Of a stretch of DNA of 64,000 nt, positions 18,153 through 27,984 are shown in pieces. The notes beneath the pieces were generated by a model that ran no database searches, was not told where the DNA came from, and saw only the letters and a program-made list of their open reading frames with translations. Numbering within the stretch: the stretch's first letter is position 1; each line of letters opens with the position of its first letter. Source of the DNA: Gillisella vitis (lineage in GTDB: Bacteria > Pseudomonadota > Alphaproteobacteria > Rhizobiales > Rhizobiaceae); contig NZ_CP056047.1 in assembly GCF_021559775.1 (NCBI RefSeq), forward strand, positions 1,922,001 to 1,986,000, given 5' to 3'. The translations under genes were made by a program, and so were the position numbers.

Positions 18153-18512
18153 TCATCTCCTCAAGTAGCTTTTTGTACCGCTGTCGGTAAGGCAGAACCG
18201 TCCACCCCGGGGACCAACGCAAAAGCTGCCGGAACGGCATGAACACGACCCTTCCGAAGATGGGGCCAAAGATGGAGCCATGGGCGGTGTCAGGTTGAAC
18301 GCGGGACCATCCGGCCGACCTCCCGTTCCCCCCATCAATCTCGAGCATGACTTCTTGCTGGCGCTGATTGAGCCATCATTGCAGACAAAAAGATCGCCGC
18401 GACACATTGCGATGCCCGCTTTACGACCACTACAGGGGAAATTTTCAGCGTGTAAAAGGGTTGGTATCAAACAAGCGGCTGTCGACAAAACCGCCAGTGC
18501 CATAGTCGTCAT
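18153..18512 (-). CDS. Small secreted cysteine-rich protein
   Basis: 119 residues from the ATG at 18512 (upstream in-frame starts exist and none has a clear ribosome binding site). A signal peptide is visible: MTTMALAVLSTAACLIPTLLHA. The mature part has FPCSGRKAGIAMCRGDLFVCNDGS, SCSR, and a C-terminal CSCRSGSFCVGPRGGRFCLTDSG, giving about nine cysteines that could form disulfides in the periplasm. I have seen similar proteins in rhizobia annotated as hypothetical. No function is known to me. Confidence 0.6.
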   Translation of the reverse strand: MTTMALAVLSTAACLIPTLLHAENFPCSGRKAGIAMCRGDLFVCNDGSISASKKSCSRLMGGTGGRPDGPAFNLTPPMAPSLAPSSEGSCSCRSGSFCVGPRGGRFCLTDSGTKSYLRR

Positions 18513-18825
18513 CCGGAAATTTTCTTGCAATAAGGAACATGCCTTCAAGACTTTACCAACGAAAGAGTCGATAATGGCGAACCTCATGAAAAGGCTCGTC
18601 CGATCGTTGGATCGAGAAAACCTTTGTAAGCGGGGCAGCGAAACAAAATATCCGCAGACAGCATTCGGGTCGCGCCGCAGACGACGCCCCTTCCCCAACC
18701 CAAACCAACTCTATATCGCATGAAAATGGCCACCCTGATCCCCAGGATGGCCATAATATCGTATTTAAGCGAATTTTCACATAACATAAGTCGTGGAAAA
18801 TTTGCGCCTCAAATGCCTGGGACAA

Positions 18826-19122
18826 TTAGTCCTTATGCGCAGGCATGTCCTTCAGCTGATCCTTTGTCCATGTGGTGACGGCATGGACGTCGCCATCTTC
18901 ATCCCGCATGAACTGCAGATCCGACAGCGGAACACCGACCGGCTTTGCACCGATGCCTAAGAAGCCGCCGACATCGATGATCGCTGTGCCGCTGGCACCC
19001 AGACCATGAACATGATCCAGCTTGCCGACCTTGTGGTCGTCAGCACCATAAATGGTTGCACCTTCGAGCACGGCAGGGGTGAGTTCAGCGGTGGTGAGAC
19101 GAACGTGATTGGTATGATTCAT
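18826..19122 (-). CDS. PRC-barrel domain protein
   Basis: 98 residues behind a strong AGGAGG. The stretch GATIYGADDHKVGKLDHVHG and ...GTAIIDVGGFLGIGAKPVGVPLSDL fits the PRC-barrel fold, a small beta domain used in RNA-processing and photosynthetic proteins and in many stand-alone bacterial stress proteins. No partner is encoded next to it. Role unknown; a stress-related function is common for free-standing members. Confidence 0.8.
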   Translation of the reverse strand: MNHTNHVRLTTAELTPAVLEGATIYGADDHKVGKLDHVHGLGASGTAIIDVGGFLGIGAKPVGVPLSDLQFMRDEDGDVHAVTTWTKDQLKDMPAHKD

Positions 19123-19567
19123 TGGGTTATCCTCCTTGTTTGTACTGTAGAGGTAACCAACGGGGCAGAGGTTTGTTCCCTACCTGCCAAACCAAAGCGT
19201 GTGCAGTGAGGCGGGATTGAAATCCCCGGCGCTTATTTGAACCATACAGGCAGAACCATCCCATAACGTTACAATTGCACAATTTTCCATCACATCCATG
19301 TCCTTTGAGCGCCGTCATCTATCAAAAGGAAGTGAGACTGCCGAGAGCAGACCATCCAAGGCGGAAATCCCTGGAGGCAGAACAAGTAACAGGTTGATTT
19401 TAATAGATTTTTATATCCACAATTCGACAAGAGACGCCAACGCATGCCTGCAATGCTTTTTCTGACAGGCGCGCGCCGTTGCAAAGCACAGCAAAAACGC
19501 CCAGATTCCAGGCATCGAACCAAATAGTTCGACTTAATTTTATCCACTTGCAAAGTTGGAGATATCC
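19123..19567. other. Intergenic region, nothing recognised
   Basis: These 445 bases between two divergent small genes must hold both promoters. I see no gene, no strong hairpin with a T-run and no repeat that I recognise. Confidence 0.4.
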
Positions 19568-19795
19568 ATGAAAACCTTTATCGCAACAGCCGTGCTCGCA
19601 AGCCTGATCGGTGCATCCGCATCGTTTGCGGCAACCACGACAAAGACCACCACCCAGCCTGCCCAGTCCACTGCGTCAACGCAAACGGCGGCGCAACTGA
19701 ACATGAATGACAGCACGCAGCAGTCGTCCAGCAGCGAATGGCAGTTCAAGGCCCCCACGAAGAAGCCGCATCATCGCAACGAATATAACGGCTGA
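19568..19795 (+). CDS. Small exported protein, low-complexity
   Basis: 75 residues from ATG 19568, with GGAG eight bases upstream. A signal peptide KTFIATAVLASLIGASASFA is followed by a threonine, serine and glutamine-rich segment and a basic, histidine-containing tail (KKPHHRNEYNG). It is probably periplasmic. No family recognised. Confidence 0.6.
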   Translation: MKTFIATAVLASLIGASASFAATTTKTTTQPAQSTASTQTAAQLNMNDSTQQSSSSEWQFKAPTKKPHHRNEYNG

Positions 19796-19864
19796 TTGCC
19801 GCGACCATCTCGATAGGGATGCGTCATTGATACGAAACGCCGGTCTGCGGCGTTTCGCCTGCTC

Positions 19865-20329
19865 TCACACAGCATAATCCACCGGCACCGCGGACCCGCT
19901 TTTCATCGTCTCCATCGAGATCGAGGCGGACACATCGAAAAGCTCGATACGCCGCACCAGCCGCCGATAAACCACGTCGTAATGCTCGACCCGTGGCAGG
20001 ACGATCTTCAAGATATAATCATGATGCCCGGTCAGGCGATGCGCCTCAACGATTTCGGCGATATCGGTGATCGCCCGGCGAAATTCCTCCGTCCATTCAT
20101 CGGTATGATGCGCGGTTTTGACCAGCGCGTAGACAGTGGTCGGCACGCCCACCTTGTCGCGATTGAGCACGGCGATCCGTCGCTCGATATAGCCCCCCTC
20201 TTCCAGTTTCAGGATACGGCGCGAACAGGCCGAAACCGATAGGGCAACCTTGTCGGCCAGATCGCTCACCGCAATGGCTGCATCTCGCTGCAGCAGATCC
20301 AGAATCTTCCTGTCTCTGTCGTCAATCAC
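19865..20329 (-). CDS. Lrp/AsnC-family transcriptional regulator
   Basis: 154 residues: N-terminal helix-turn-helix (DRKILDLLQRDAAIAVSDLADKVALSVSACSRRILKLEEGGYI) and a C-terminal RAM effector domain with the GHHDYILKIV strand. Family members sense amino acids and usually regulate themselves and a divergent gene. The divergent gene here encodes an aspartate/glutamate racemase-like enzyme, so control of that enzyme by an amino acid is likely. Confidence 0.9.
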   Translation of the reverse strand: MIDDRDRKILDLLQRDAAIAVSDLADKVALSVSACSRRILKLEEGGYIERRIAVLNRDKVGVPTTVYALVKTAHHTDEWTEEFRRAITDIAEIVEAHRLTGHHDYILKIVLPRVEHYDVVYRRLVRRIELFDVSASISMETMKSGSAVPVDYAV

Positions 20330-20503
20330 GCCCTAATTCTCCGCCTTCCAGGATGAACACGCAAATCATACGCGCATTTTGAATTTTTCTCGCAATTTTT
20401 GTGCGGAACTTATGATGATTTTCGAGAAGTTTGCAAATCAACCGCTTCAATCCACTGGCATAGTTTTGTTCATCACCACCAAAGACACTAGGGGAACACG
20501 ACA

Positions 20504-21217
20504 ATGCGGATGATCGGCTTGATTGGCGGAATGAGCTTTGAAAGCTCGGCGGTTTACTATCGGCTCATCAATGAGGCAGTTCGCCATCAGTTGGGCGGCT
20601 TGGCATCGGCTGAAATCGTCATGCGGTCGGTCGATTTTTCGCAGATTGTTGGCTACCAGAAGGCAGGCCGTTGGGATCTGGCGGAAAAGGTGCTGGGCGA
20701 TGCCGCTGCCGCCCTGGAGCGCGCCGGTGCCGAATGCGTGCTGATCTGCACCAACACCATGCATCTGATTGCCGATGCCGTGGCGGCCCGTGTTTCCGTG
20801 CCGCTTATCCATATTGTCGATGCAACGGCCCAGGCCATCAAAGACGCCGGCTTCAAGCGGCCCCTGCTGCTCGCCACCCGCTACACGATGGAGCATGGCT
20901 TTTATACCGATCGCATGCGTGCCCTCGGCCTGCTGCCCATGGTGCCAGGCGCAGAGGATCGCGGCATTGTCCATGATGTGATTTTCGATGAACTCTGCGC
21001 GGGCCGCGTCGAAGAGCAGTCACGGGCTGCCTATCTGGCGATCATTGAAAAGGCCAAGGCAGACGGCGCCGATTGCGTCATTCTTGGCTGCACCGAGATT
21101 TGCCTTCTGCTCGATCCCAAAAATCTTTGCCTGCCGGGCTTTGATTCCACCGCCATTCACTGTGCGTCTGCGGTAGAGTTTTCGCTCACTCCGCAAGAGG
21201 TTAAAAAGATCGCCTGA
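20504..21217 (+). CDS. Aspartate/glutamate racemase family protein
   Basis: 237 residues of the YgeA-like racemase family: MRMIGLIGGMSFESSAVYYRLINE at the start, then the two catalytic cysteine sites CTNTMH and GCTEI. These enzymes use two cysteines to invert L- and D-amino acids without a cofactor. It is divergent from the AsnC regulator with a 174-base shared control region. The substrate cannot be told from sequence. Confidence 0.88.
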   Translation: MRMIGLIGGMSFESSAVYYRLINEAVRHQLGGLASAEIVMRSVDFSQIVGYQKAGRWDLAEKVLGDAAAALERAGAECVLICTNTMHLIADAVAARVSVPLIHIVDATAQAIKDAGFKRPLLLATRYTMEHGFYTDRMRALGLLPMVPGAEDRGIVHDVIFDELCAGRVEEQSRAAYLAIIEKAKADGADCVILGCTEICLLLDPKNLCLPGFDSTAIHCASAVEFSLTPQEVKKIA

Positions 21218-21293
21218 ACGCATTGACTGCGGTTTGTTGATCGCAGTCAATTTTTTGCTTGATTTGGAAACGATCATTTCCTATTGTAAAGCC

Positions 21294-21908
21294 ATGATGA
21301 ACCAGCCAACAAAATCCGGCAGGCCAGCGGGCCGCCCTCGGGAATTCGACACGGACGTGGCGCTGGACGCAGCGTTGGTGGTGTTTTCCGAGCGGGGCTA
21401 CCAAGCCGCCTCGATCAGTGAACTTGCCGAAGCCATGGGGTTAACGGCAGGCAGTATCTACAAGGCATTCGGCGACAAGCGCGGTGTGTTTCTGGCCGCC
21501 TTTGATCGCTACTGGTCGGTGCGCCATGCGATGATCCTGAAGCGCATGGCACCGCTTAAGACCGGGCGGGAAAAGCTGTTTGCCCTTTTGCAGCATTACG
21601 CCGAACACGCCCATGGTGCGGCAGGCCGGCGCGGCTGCCTCGTAGTCGGCGGCGCCAACGATCTGTCACTGCTGGATGCGGAAGCCTCCGCCCGCGTGGG
21701 TGTTGCTTTTACCGCCAACCAGCAGCGCCTGAAGGACCAGATTGTCACCGGACAGGCCGATGGCTCGATCCGAGCCGATCTCAATGCCGATGTCATCTCC
21801 AGCGCCTTGCTGTGCCTGACGATGGGCATGCGCGTGGTCGGCAAGACAGGCCGGACAGAAGACGAGATGCAGGCCGTGGCGCAAGCGGCGCTGCGGCTTT
21901 TGGACTGA
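21294..21908 (+). CDS. TetR-family transcriptional regulator
   Basis: 204 residues from ATG 21294 (a second ATG follows directly). The helix-turn-helix reads ALVVFSERGYQAASISELAEAMGLTAGSIYKAFGDKRGVFLAAF. The C-terminal ligand domain resembles the group with RRGCLVVGG. The MFS transporter that follows 156 bases later on the same strand is the likely target. Confidence 0.88.
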   Translation: MMNQPTKSGRPAGRPREFDTDVALDAALVVFSERGYQAASISELAEAMGLTAGSIYKAFGDKRGVFLAAFDRYWSVRHAMILKRMAPLKTGREKLFALLQHYAEHAHGAAGRRGCLVVGGANDLSLLDAEASARVGVAFTANQQRLKDQIVTGQADGSIRADLNADVISSALLCLTMGMRVVGKTGRTEDEMQAVAQAALRLLD

Positions 21909-22064
21909 GCCGTATCTCATCCCTTACAGCGGCGTGCAGCAGCATGGTGCAGTGAGGTTCGCCATAACACTGCCTATTCGCTGAACCATTCAACAGTCGC
22001 CACTCAAAACAGTACCATGGCATCCTCCCAAGACCATGGCGCCCCAAGCCGAGAAGCAACCACC

Positions 22065-23285
22065 ATGACCCTTTCCAGCCCGCTCTTGCGGCACGATTCC
22101 GAACACGCCCTGTCGCCAGCCCTGACCTTTATCTTCGCCCTGGCCTGCGGGCTTATCGCCGCCAATCTCTATTACGGCCAACCGCTGGCCGGACCGATCA
22201 GCGCGGATTTGGGATTCTCACCCCAGGCGACCGGCCTGATCGTCACCCTCACCCAGCTCGGTTACTGTCTCGGCCTGCTGCTGCTGGTGCCGCTGGGTGA
22301 CCTGATCGAAAACCGCAAGCTGGTGCTCATCCTGATTGGTCTTGCCGCGCTGGCCCTGCTGGGCGGCGCGCTTTCCACCACACCGGGCCTTTTCCTGCTG
22401 GCCTGCCTTGGCATTGGGCTTGCCTCCGCAGCCGCCCAGGTTCTGGTACCCTTTGCCGCCAGCATGGCGCCGGATGCCTCACGCGGGCGGGTTGTCGGCA
22501 ATGTCATGAGCGGGCTGCTCTGCGGCATCATGCTGGCCCGGCCCATTGCCAGCTTCATCGCCGAGGCCTCGTCCTGGCATGTCATCTACGTCCTTTCGGC
22601 GGTTGCCATGATCGGACTGATGGTGGTGCTCGGCATGACCCTGCCCCGCCGCCAGCCCCATGCGCAGATCGGCTACGGCGTCCTTTTGTCCTCCATGGCC
22701 CATATGGCGCTGACCAACCGCGTGCTCCAGCGCCGGGCGCTGTATCAGGCCGGTATGTTTGGTGCCTTCAGCCTGTTCTGGACCACGACGCCGCTGCTGC
22801 TGTCAGGCCCGCATTTTGGCCTGAGCCAGAATGGTATCGCGCTGTTTGCACTCGCTGGAGCATCCGGTGCCATTGCCTCACCCATTGCCGGACGAATGGC
22901 TGATCGCGGCCTGACCCGGGAGATTTCCATCGGCGCCATGGTGCTGGGCATCGCTGCGTTCCTGCTTGGCCGCTATGCGATTGAAACCTCCCCAATCACC
23001 GGCGTAATTTGTCTGACACTTGCGGCAATCACCCTGGATTTCGGCGTGCAGGCCAATCTGATCAGTGGCCAGCGTATCATCTATTCAATGACTGCCGCCC
23101 ATCGCAGCCGACTGAATGGTCTCTATATGGCGACATTCTTCCTCGGCGGTGCGCTTGGTTCAGCTATCGGCGGCTGGGCATACGCCACAGGCGGATGGTC
23201 ACTGACCGCCTGGATCGGCCTCTGCTTTCCGGCCGCATCACTTGTGCTGCTACTGACGGAACGGCGGCAAACGGCAAAAGTATAA
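22065..23285 (+). CDS. Major facilitator superfamily transporter
   Basis: 406 residues from ATG 22065; an in-frame ATG at 22017 would add 16 polar residues. About 12 hydrophobic segments are visible, with AANLYYGQPLAGPISADLGFSPQATG at the first, typical of the YgaY-like branch of drug-exporter MFS proteins. Likely an inner-membrane exporter driven by protons. It is placed behind a TetR gene, as many drug efflux genes are. Confidence 0.85.
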   Translation: MTLSSPLLRHDSEHALSPALTFIFALACGLIAANLYYGQPLAGPISADLGFSPQATGLIVTLTQLGYCLGLLLLVPLGDLIENRKLVLILIGLAALALLGGALSTTPGLFLLACLGIGLASAAAQVLVPFAASMAPDASRGRVVGNVMSGLLCGIMLARPIASFIAEASSWHVIYVLSAVAMIGLMVVLGMTLPRRQPHAQIGYGVLLSSMAHMALTNRVLQRRALYQAGMFGAFSLFWTTTPLLLSGPHFGLSQNGIALFALAGASGAIASPIAGRMADRGLTREISIGAMVLGIAAFLLGRYAIETSPITGVICLTLAAITLDFGVQANLISGQRIIYSMTAAHRSRLNGLYMATFFLGGALGSAIGGWAYATGGWSLTAWIGLCFPAASLVLLLTERRQTAKV

Positions 23286-23299
23286 AGAGTCTAACGGGA

Positions 23300-23356
23300 A
23301 GCGCCGTGCGGTTTATAAACGCACGGCGCTGTAACGCTTTAAATCGACTGAATGTC
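23300..23356. repeat. Palindromic intergenic repeat, copy 1
   Basis: GCGCCGTGCG (23301-23310) pairs with CGCACGGCGC (23320-23329) around a TTTATAA centre, followed by GCTGTAACGCTTTAAATC. It lies between the convergent MFS and chemoreceptor genes and may act as a terminator as well. Two relatives occur at 25481 and 26126. Confidence 0.65.
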
Positions 23357-23357
23357 T

Positions 23358-25133
23358 TTAAAACTCGCTCCAGCCGCCGGATTGGGATGCGACCGAACCC
23401 GCTACCTTCGACATCAACTCCCGTGCGGGCGATGTCGTGGGACGATGTGCTGACGTCGCCGCGCCAAGCTGGCGTGACGAAGGCCGCATACCGGCACCGC
23501 CCAGTTGGAATTTCTCGATCAACTCGCGCAGACGCGCCGTTTCCTGGGCAAGCGTTGCGCTGGCGGCATTTGTCTCTTCCACCATCGCCGCATTTTGCTG
23601 CGTTACCTGGTCCATTTGATTAACGGCTGCATTGACTTCGGAAAGGCCGGTGGCCTGCTCGCGAGCCGAGCTGGTAATGGCCTCCATATGTTCATTGACC
23701 GCAACGATATTCTGCTGGATCGTCCGAAGCGCCTCGCCTGTTTCGCTCACCAGTCTTACCCCGGTGCTGACCTCGTTTGAAGAATTACGGATCAGTTCCT
23801 TGATTTCCTTTGCAGCCTGAGCGGATCTTTGCGCCAGTTCGCGAACCTCTTGCGCGACCACGGCAAAGCCCTTGCCTGCTTCACCGGCACGGGCGGCCTC
23901 AACACCGGCATTCAGCGCCAGCAGATTGGTCTGGAAGGCGATTTCGTCGATCACCCCAATGATATTGGAAATCTGATTGGACGAATTTTCAATGCGCGAC
24001 ATCGCGCCAACCGCATCTTCAACCACCTTTGAAGAGCGCACCGCATTGTCGCTGGCTGTCGATGCCGAATGACGAGCTTCTTCTGCACGTTTTGATGCAT
24101 TCGAGACATTGACGGTAATTTCGTCAAGCGCCGCAGCGGTCTCTTCCAGGGAGGCGGCCTGCTGCTCGGTTCGCTTGGACAGATCTTCGGCGCTCTGGCT
24201 GATTTCGCGCGTGCCATTGTCGATCTGGCTGGTCGAATGCGCCACCGCGCCAAGCGTGTTGCGCATCTGGAGCAATGCATCATTCATCGTGCGGCGCAGT
24301 TCTTCAAAATCCGGCGCAAACGGGTTGTCCAAAGTAAAGGTCAGATCACCCTGCGCCAGCCGCGTCAGGGCGCTGCCAATCGCATTGACCGCATTCACTC
24401 TTTCGGTCACGTCCGTGGCAAACTTGACGACTTTTGTAACCTTGCCCTTGGCATCAAGGATCGGATTATAGGCAGCGTTGATAACCACCTTCTTTCCGTT
24501 CCTGCCGTAACGAACAAACTCTGCCGATTGAACTTCTCCGCGGCGCAAGCCAGCCCAGAACTCTTTGTAGTCGGCTGATTTTGCGTATTCGGGGTCAACC
24601 AGCATGCTGTGGTGACGTCCCTTTATGTCGTCCAGTTTATAATCAATGGCTTTGAGGAAGTTTTCGTTGGCCGTAACGATCTCACCTTCCGTGGTAAACT
24701 CGATAATGCCTTGAGAACGGCTAATCGCCATCATCTGCCCCTGGTAATCCAGGTTCTGCAATCGCTCCTTGGCATTGGCCCATTCAACAACGAAGCCAGT
24801 TGTTTTTCCACTTTCCCGCAAAGGTGTGACGATGAGATCGAACGCGCGGTGGCCAACCCAGATCGTCGCCTTATGCTGGGTTTTGAGCGCCGCCAGCATA
24901 TTGCGCTGATGGGAAGGATTTTTATGAAAAATATCGATATTGCTGCCAATGAGTTTGTTAAAATCGAAGCGGGGAAGTTCTTTTTTAAGATCGGATTCAG
25001 CCTCTTTAAGTAGTTCCATGACGGAATCGTTCATATAACGAATGTTCAGATCAACATCCGAGATCATAATATTCGCTGAAATCAGTTTCAAAGATTGGGT
25101 CTGCATCCGTGCGACACTAGAAATTCCAAACAT
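23358..25133 (-). CDS. Cytosolic PAS-PAS methyl-accepting chemotaxis protein
   Basis: 591 residues from ATG 25133. Two PAS domains (about 10-125 and 135-255, the second with the [15 protein letters not shown] ending) lead to a HAMP-like linker and a C-terminal signalling domain with the hairpin tip [52 protein letters not shown]. No transmembrane segments follow this start, so it should be a soluble receptor that senses redox or a ligand through PAS-bound cofactors. It ends in GGWSEF, similar to the C-terminal pentapeptide that tethers CheR and CheB. A longer reading from 25247 adds a hydrophobic stretch but seems less likely. Confidence 0.85.
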   Translation of the reverse strand: MFGISSVARMQTQSLKLISANIMISDVDLNIRYMNDSVMELLKEAESDLKKELPRFDFNKLIGSNIDIFHKNPSHQRNMLAALKTQHKATIWVGHRAFDLIVTPLRESGKTTGFVVEWANAKERLQNLDYQGQMMAISRSQGIIEFTTEGEIVTANENFLKAIDYKLDDIKGRHHSMLVDPEYAKSADYKEFWAGLRRGEVQSAEFVRYGRNGKKVVINAAYNPILDAKGKVTKVVKFATDVTERVNAVNAIGSALTRLAQGDLTFTLDNPFAPDFEELRRTMNDALLQMRNTLGAVAHSTSQIDNGTREISQSAEDLSKRTEQQAASLEETAAALDEITVNVSNASKRAEEARHSASTASDNAVRSSKVVEDAVGAMSRIENSSNQISNIIGVIDEIAFQTNLLALNAGVEAARAGEAGKGFAVVAQEVRELAQRSAQAAKEIKELIRNSSNEVSTGVRLVSETGEALRTIQQNIVAVNEHMEAITSSAREQATGLSEVNAAVNQMDQVTQQNAAMVEETNAASATLAQETARLRELIEKFQLGGAGMRPSSRQLGAATSAHRPTTSPARELMSKVAGSVASQSGGWSEF

Positions 25134-25480
25134 TACGTATAGTCCCTTTCCGACGAACTGAGGAAGGCGCGAGAACAGGCTCTGCTCTGTCGAGAGCGTC
25201 ACGGATACCAACCAAAATGATATTGCCAGCATGAAGTGTAGTGGCAATCTCCCTATAATTTATTAATAAATTAGATAACGCGAAATATATGGAATTTGAA
25301 AGATCCGCAGAGATTACAAAATAAAAGCAGAGACTTACAGAATATTTTTCTTGAGAGGATGCAGGGTATTGTGACATTCGACCAAGGACGATGGTTGGTT
25401 TTTTTTAGTCCAACATCAGTCTGGCAGGCGCCAGAAACTAGCTTTACCGAGAAGCCAATTCGGCGGGGTCCTGGCACCCA

Positions 25481-25578
25481 TAGCGCCGTGCTCAATATAT
25501 GGCGCACGGCGCTATAGTTCTTTATATCTGATGTATAATCGTCTGTTTAAATCCACGCCGATCTAGGAAATTATGCAG
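25481..25578. repeat. Palindromic intergenic repeat, copy 2
   Basis: TAGCGCCGTGC (25481-25491) pairs with GCACGGCGCTA (25504-25514). The tail ends in GATCTAGGAAATTATGCAGG, closely like copy 3. Confidence 0.65.
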
Positions 25579-25588
25579 GCGTTCAGCC

Positions 25589-25999
25589 TCAAACATTCTG
25601 CCTATCGAACCGAGCGCGGGCCTCGACCACGCGGGCATGATTGTCGATGGCAAATTCCACGAGATATTTGAGTGAAAATACCAGCTGCTCGCCCATTTCC
25701 GTCAGACCATATTCAACGCTAGGCGGCTTGGTGGGAAAAACCTGCCGGTGGACATAACCATCGCGTTGCAGGTCCCTCAGGGTCTGGGTCAGCATACGCT
25801 GAGAAATGTCCGGCACCAGGCGTCGAAGCTCACCAAAGCGATAGGGTTTCTCGGCAAGCGAACCTAGAATGAGCGTCGACCATTTGTCGCCGACATGGGA
25901 AATCACCGAGCGCACCGGGCAATTGTCTTCCGCTCGCTTGCTTTTGCTTACCCCCCTCGTCATTGCCTCCGAGGGAGCCCGCTGCGTGGCATCATTCAT
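25589..25999 (-). CDS. HxlR-family transcriptional regulator
   Basis: 136 residues with the HxlR winged helix: CPVRSVISHVGDKWSTLILGSLAEKPYRFGELRRLVPDISQRMLTQTLRDLQRDGYVHRQVFPTKPPSVEYGLTEMGEQL. It is divergent from an NmrA-type oxidoreductase; in Escherichia coli a similar pair is QorR (YtfH) and QorB (YtfG), where the regulator senses reactive electrophiles or oxidants through a cysteine. C28 is placed to do this here. Confidence 0.9.
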   Translation of the reverse strand: MNDATQRAPSEAMTRGVSKSKRAEDNCPVRSVISHVGDKWSTLILGSLAEKPYRFGELRRLVPDISQRMLTQTLRDLQRDGYVHRQVFPTKPPSVEYGLTEMGEQLVFSLKYLVEFAIDNHARVVEARARFDRQNV

Positions 26000-26125
26000 G
26001 ATGGTACCCTTTCTGTAACCAAAAGTGCTAAAACTGCCTTCTTTACAGCAGTTCCAAAAGGCTGATTATAGTGCTGGTCTCAAATTGAGAGCAACAAGAT
26101 AATAGGGTATCGAGTTTTACAGGCC

Positions 26126-26222
26126 GTGCGTTTTATAAAACGCGGAGATAACTCTGTAACACTCTATATCCGCTGGATAATTTTCCCTTCAACCAATTCC
26201 GGTTCAGGGAATTATGCAGGAA
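26126..26222. repeat. Palindromic intergenic repeat, copy 3
   Basis: GCGTTTTATAAAACGC palindrome at 26128-26143, then CTGTAACACTCTATATCCGC and a tail ending GGGAATTATGCAGG. Shares the order hairpin, TGTAAC box and ATGCAG end with the other copies. Confidence 0.65.
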
Positions 26223-26237
26223 ATGGGATAGAGAAAT

Positions 26238-27113
26238 ATGACCAAAATACTGATTACCGGAGCATCCGGAAAGCTTGGAAGACTTGTCATCAACCATTTG
26301 CTGGAAAGCCAGCATGTTGCCGCTGCTGATATCGTCGCTGCCAGCCGCAACCCGTCGGGTCTGGCGGATCTTGCCGCAAAAGGCATCGAAACACGTCAGG
26401 CCGACTTTACCGATCCGGCATCGCTTGATCAGGCCTTTTCCGGCATTGACCGGCTGCTGATCATTTCCACCGATGCCATCGGTTCGCGCGTCGAGCAGCA
26501 CAAGGCAGCGGTTGCCGCCGCCGCCAATGCCAAGGTCGGCCGGATTTTCTACACATCCATGCCAAATCCGGAGACATCCAAGATCCTGTTTGCTCCCGAA
26601 CATGCGCAAACCGAACAGGCCATCAAGGCTTCCGGCCTTGCCTATACGATTTTGCGCAACAACTGGTACATGGAAAATCTATTCATGACGCTGCCATCGG
26701 CGCTGGCCAGCGGCCAGTGGCACACATCCGCCGGAGAGGGCAAGACCGCCTATATCGCCCGAGAAGACATTGCCCGCGCCATTGCCAGCGCCCTGGCCAA
26801 GCCAGTGGCCGAAAACATCGTCTATACGCTCAACGGCAGCCGCGCCTATAGCAACAGAGAGATTGCCGCCCTGGCCGAAAAAGCCACGGGCAAGCCGCTT
26901 GCCGTGGTCGACATCACCGACCAGCAGTTGGAAGACGGCATGGTCGCTGCCGGCATTCCCAAACCCGTAGCGCCGGTGTTCGCTTCAATCGATATGGCCA
27001 TCCGCGCCGGTGACCTGGATGTGATAACTGATGATGCGCAAAGCTTGTCGGGCCATCCATTGCTGTCGCTAGAGGCCTTCATCGAAGCAAACAAGGCCTC
27101 CCTCATCGGCTGA
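26238..27113 (+). CDS. NmrA-family NAD(P)H-dependent oxidoreductase, QorB-like
   Basis: 291 residues. The N-terminal Rossmann motif is ILITGASGKLGRLVINHLLE, and the sequence follows the QorB/YtfG layout: RQADFTDPASLDQAFSGIDRLLIIS, then the ILRNNWYMENLF and EGKTAYIAREDIARAIASAL blocks. Members reduce quinones with NADPH, or act as redox sensors. The divergent HxlR gene is the expected regulator. It uses ordinary chromosomal codons. Confidence 0.85.
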   Translation: MTKILITGASGKLGRLVINHLLESQHVAAADIVAASRNPSGLADLAAKGIETRQADFTDPASLDQAFSGIDRLLIISTDAIGSRVEQHKAAVAAAANAKVGRIFYTSMPNPETSKILFAPEHAQTEQAIKASGLAYTILRNNWYMENLFMTLPSALASGQWHTSAGEGKTAYIAREDIARAIASALAKPVAENIVYTLNGSRAYSNREIAALAEKATGKPLAVVDITDQQLEDGMVAAGIPKPVAPVFASIDMAIRAGDLDVITDDAQSLSGHPLLSLEAFIEANKASLIG

Positions 27114-27231
27114 TCGATCCATATCGATCAACTGAGACAGGCTCTCGTCACCTCAGAATGACGCCAAGCAATCTCTGCTCAGCATGGCGTCATTTTGAAA
27201 TATGTAGATCTGGCTAAGTGGCGCGTGGACT

Positions 27232-27984
27232 TCAGGCCAACTCGCCACAGGCTCGGCGAAAACGCCGAACGGTTTCGGCCATGCCGAATTCCAGCGCGTC
27301 CGCCGTCAGCGCGTGACCGATAGAGACCTCGGCCAGGAAGGGAATCCGCTCCGCCAGCGCCGGAAGATTGGCGATTGTCAGGTCATGACCGCCATTGACG
27401 CCCATGCCCAGAGCATGCGCCGCATCAGCGGTTGCCCCCAGAAGCGCAAGTTCACGGGCCGCTTTTTCCGGCGCATCGTAGCAGCTGCCATATGGCCCGG
27501 TGTAAAGCTCGATCCGGTCGGCGCCGGTCGCCTTAGCCGTGGCAACCGCCTGCGCATTCCCATCGCCATCGGCAAACAGGGAAACCCGCATGCCTGCCGC
27601 CTTCAATCGCGCAACGACATCTGTCAAAAACACTTGATGCGCGGCGAAATCCCAGCCATGATCAGAGGTAGCCTGAGACGGGTCATCCGGGACCAACGTC
27701 ACCTGCTCCGGCTGTGCCTCTTCGCAAAGCTGTAGAAAATCTTCGCTGGGATAACCCTCGATATTGAACTCGGCCTTTGGAAACTCGTCATCGATCAACG
27801 CCCGCAGCAGCGGCAGGTCGCTGAACCGGACATGCCGCTGGTCGGGCCGGGGATGAACAGTCAGGCCTTGAGCGCCCGCCTGAAGCGCCAGGCGGCCGAA
27901 ATGCCGGACATCCGGCCAGGGAAGATCGCGCCGGTTACGCAGCATGGCGATGGCATTCAGATTGACCGATAATTTTGCTGGCAT
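27232..27984 (-). CDS. pdxJ: Pyridoxine 5'-phosphate synthase
   Basis: 250 residues from the ATG at 27984; the open frame extends further up but the added residues do not fit the family. PdxJ condenses 3-amino-2-oxopropyl phosphate with deoxyxylulose 5-phosphate in vitamin B6 synthesis. The signature pieces are [47 protein letters not shown] and [12 protein letters not shown], and the C-terminal [16 protein letters not shown]. Length is normal. Confidence 0.95.
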   Translation of the reverse strand: MPAKLSVNLNAIAMLRNRRDLPWPDVRHFGRLALQAGAQGLTVHPRPDQRHVRFSDLPLLRALIDDEFPKAEFNIEGYPSEDFLQLCEEAQPEQVTLVPDDPSQATSDHGWDFAAHQVFLTDVVARLKAAGMRVSLFADGDGNAQAVATAKATGADRIELYTGPYGSCYDAPEKAARELALLGATADAAHALGMGVNGGHDLTIANLPALAERIPFLAEVSIGHALTADALEFGMAETVRRFRRACGELA

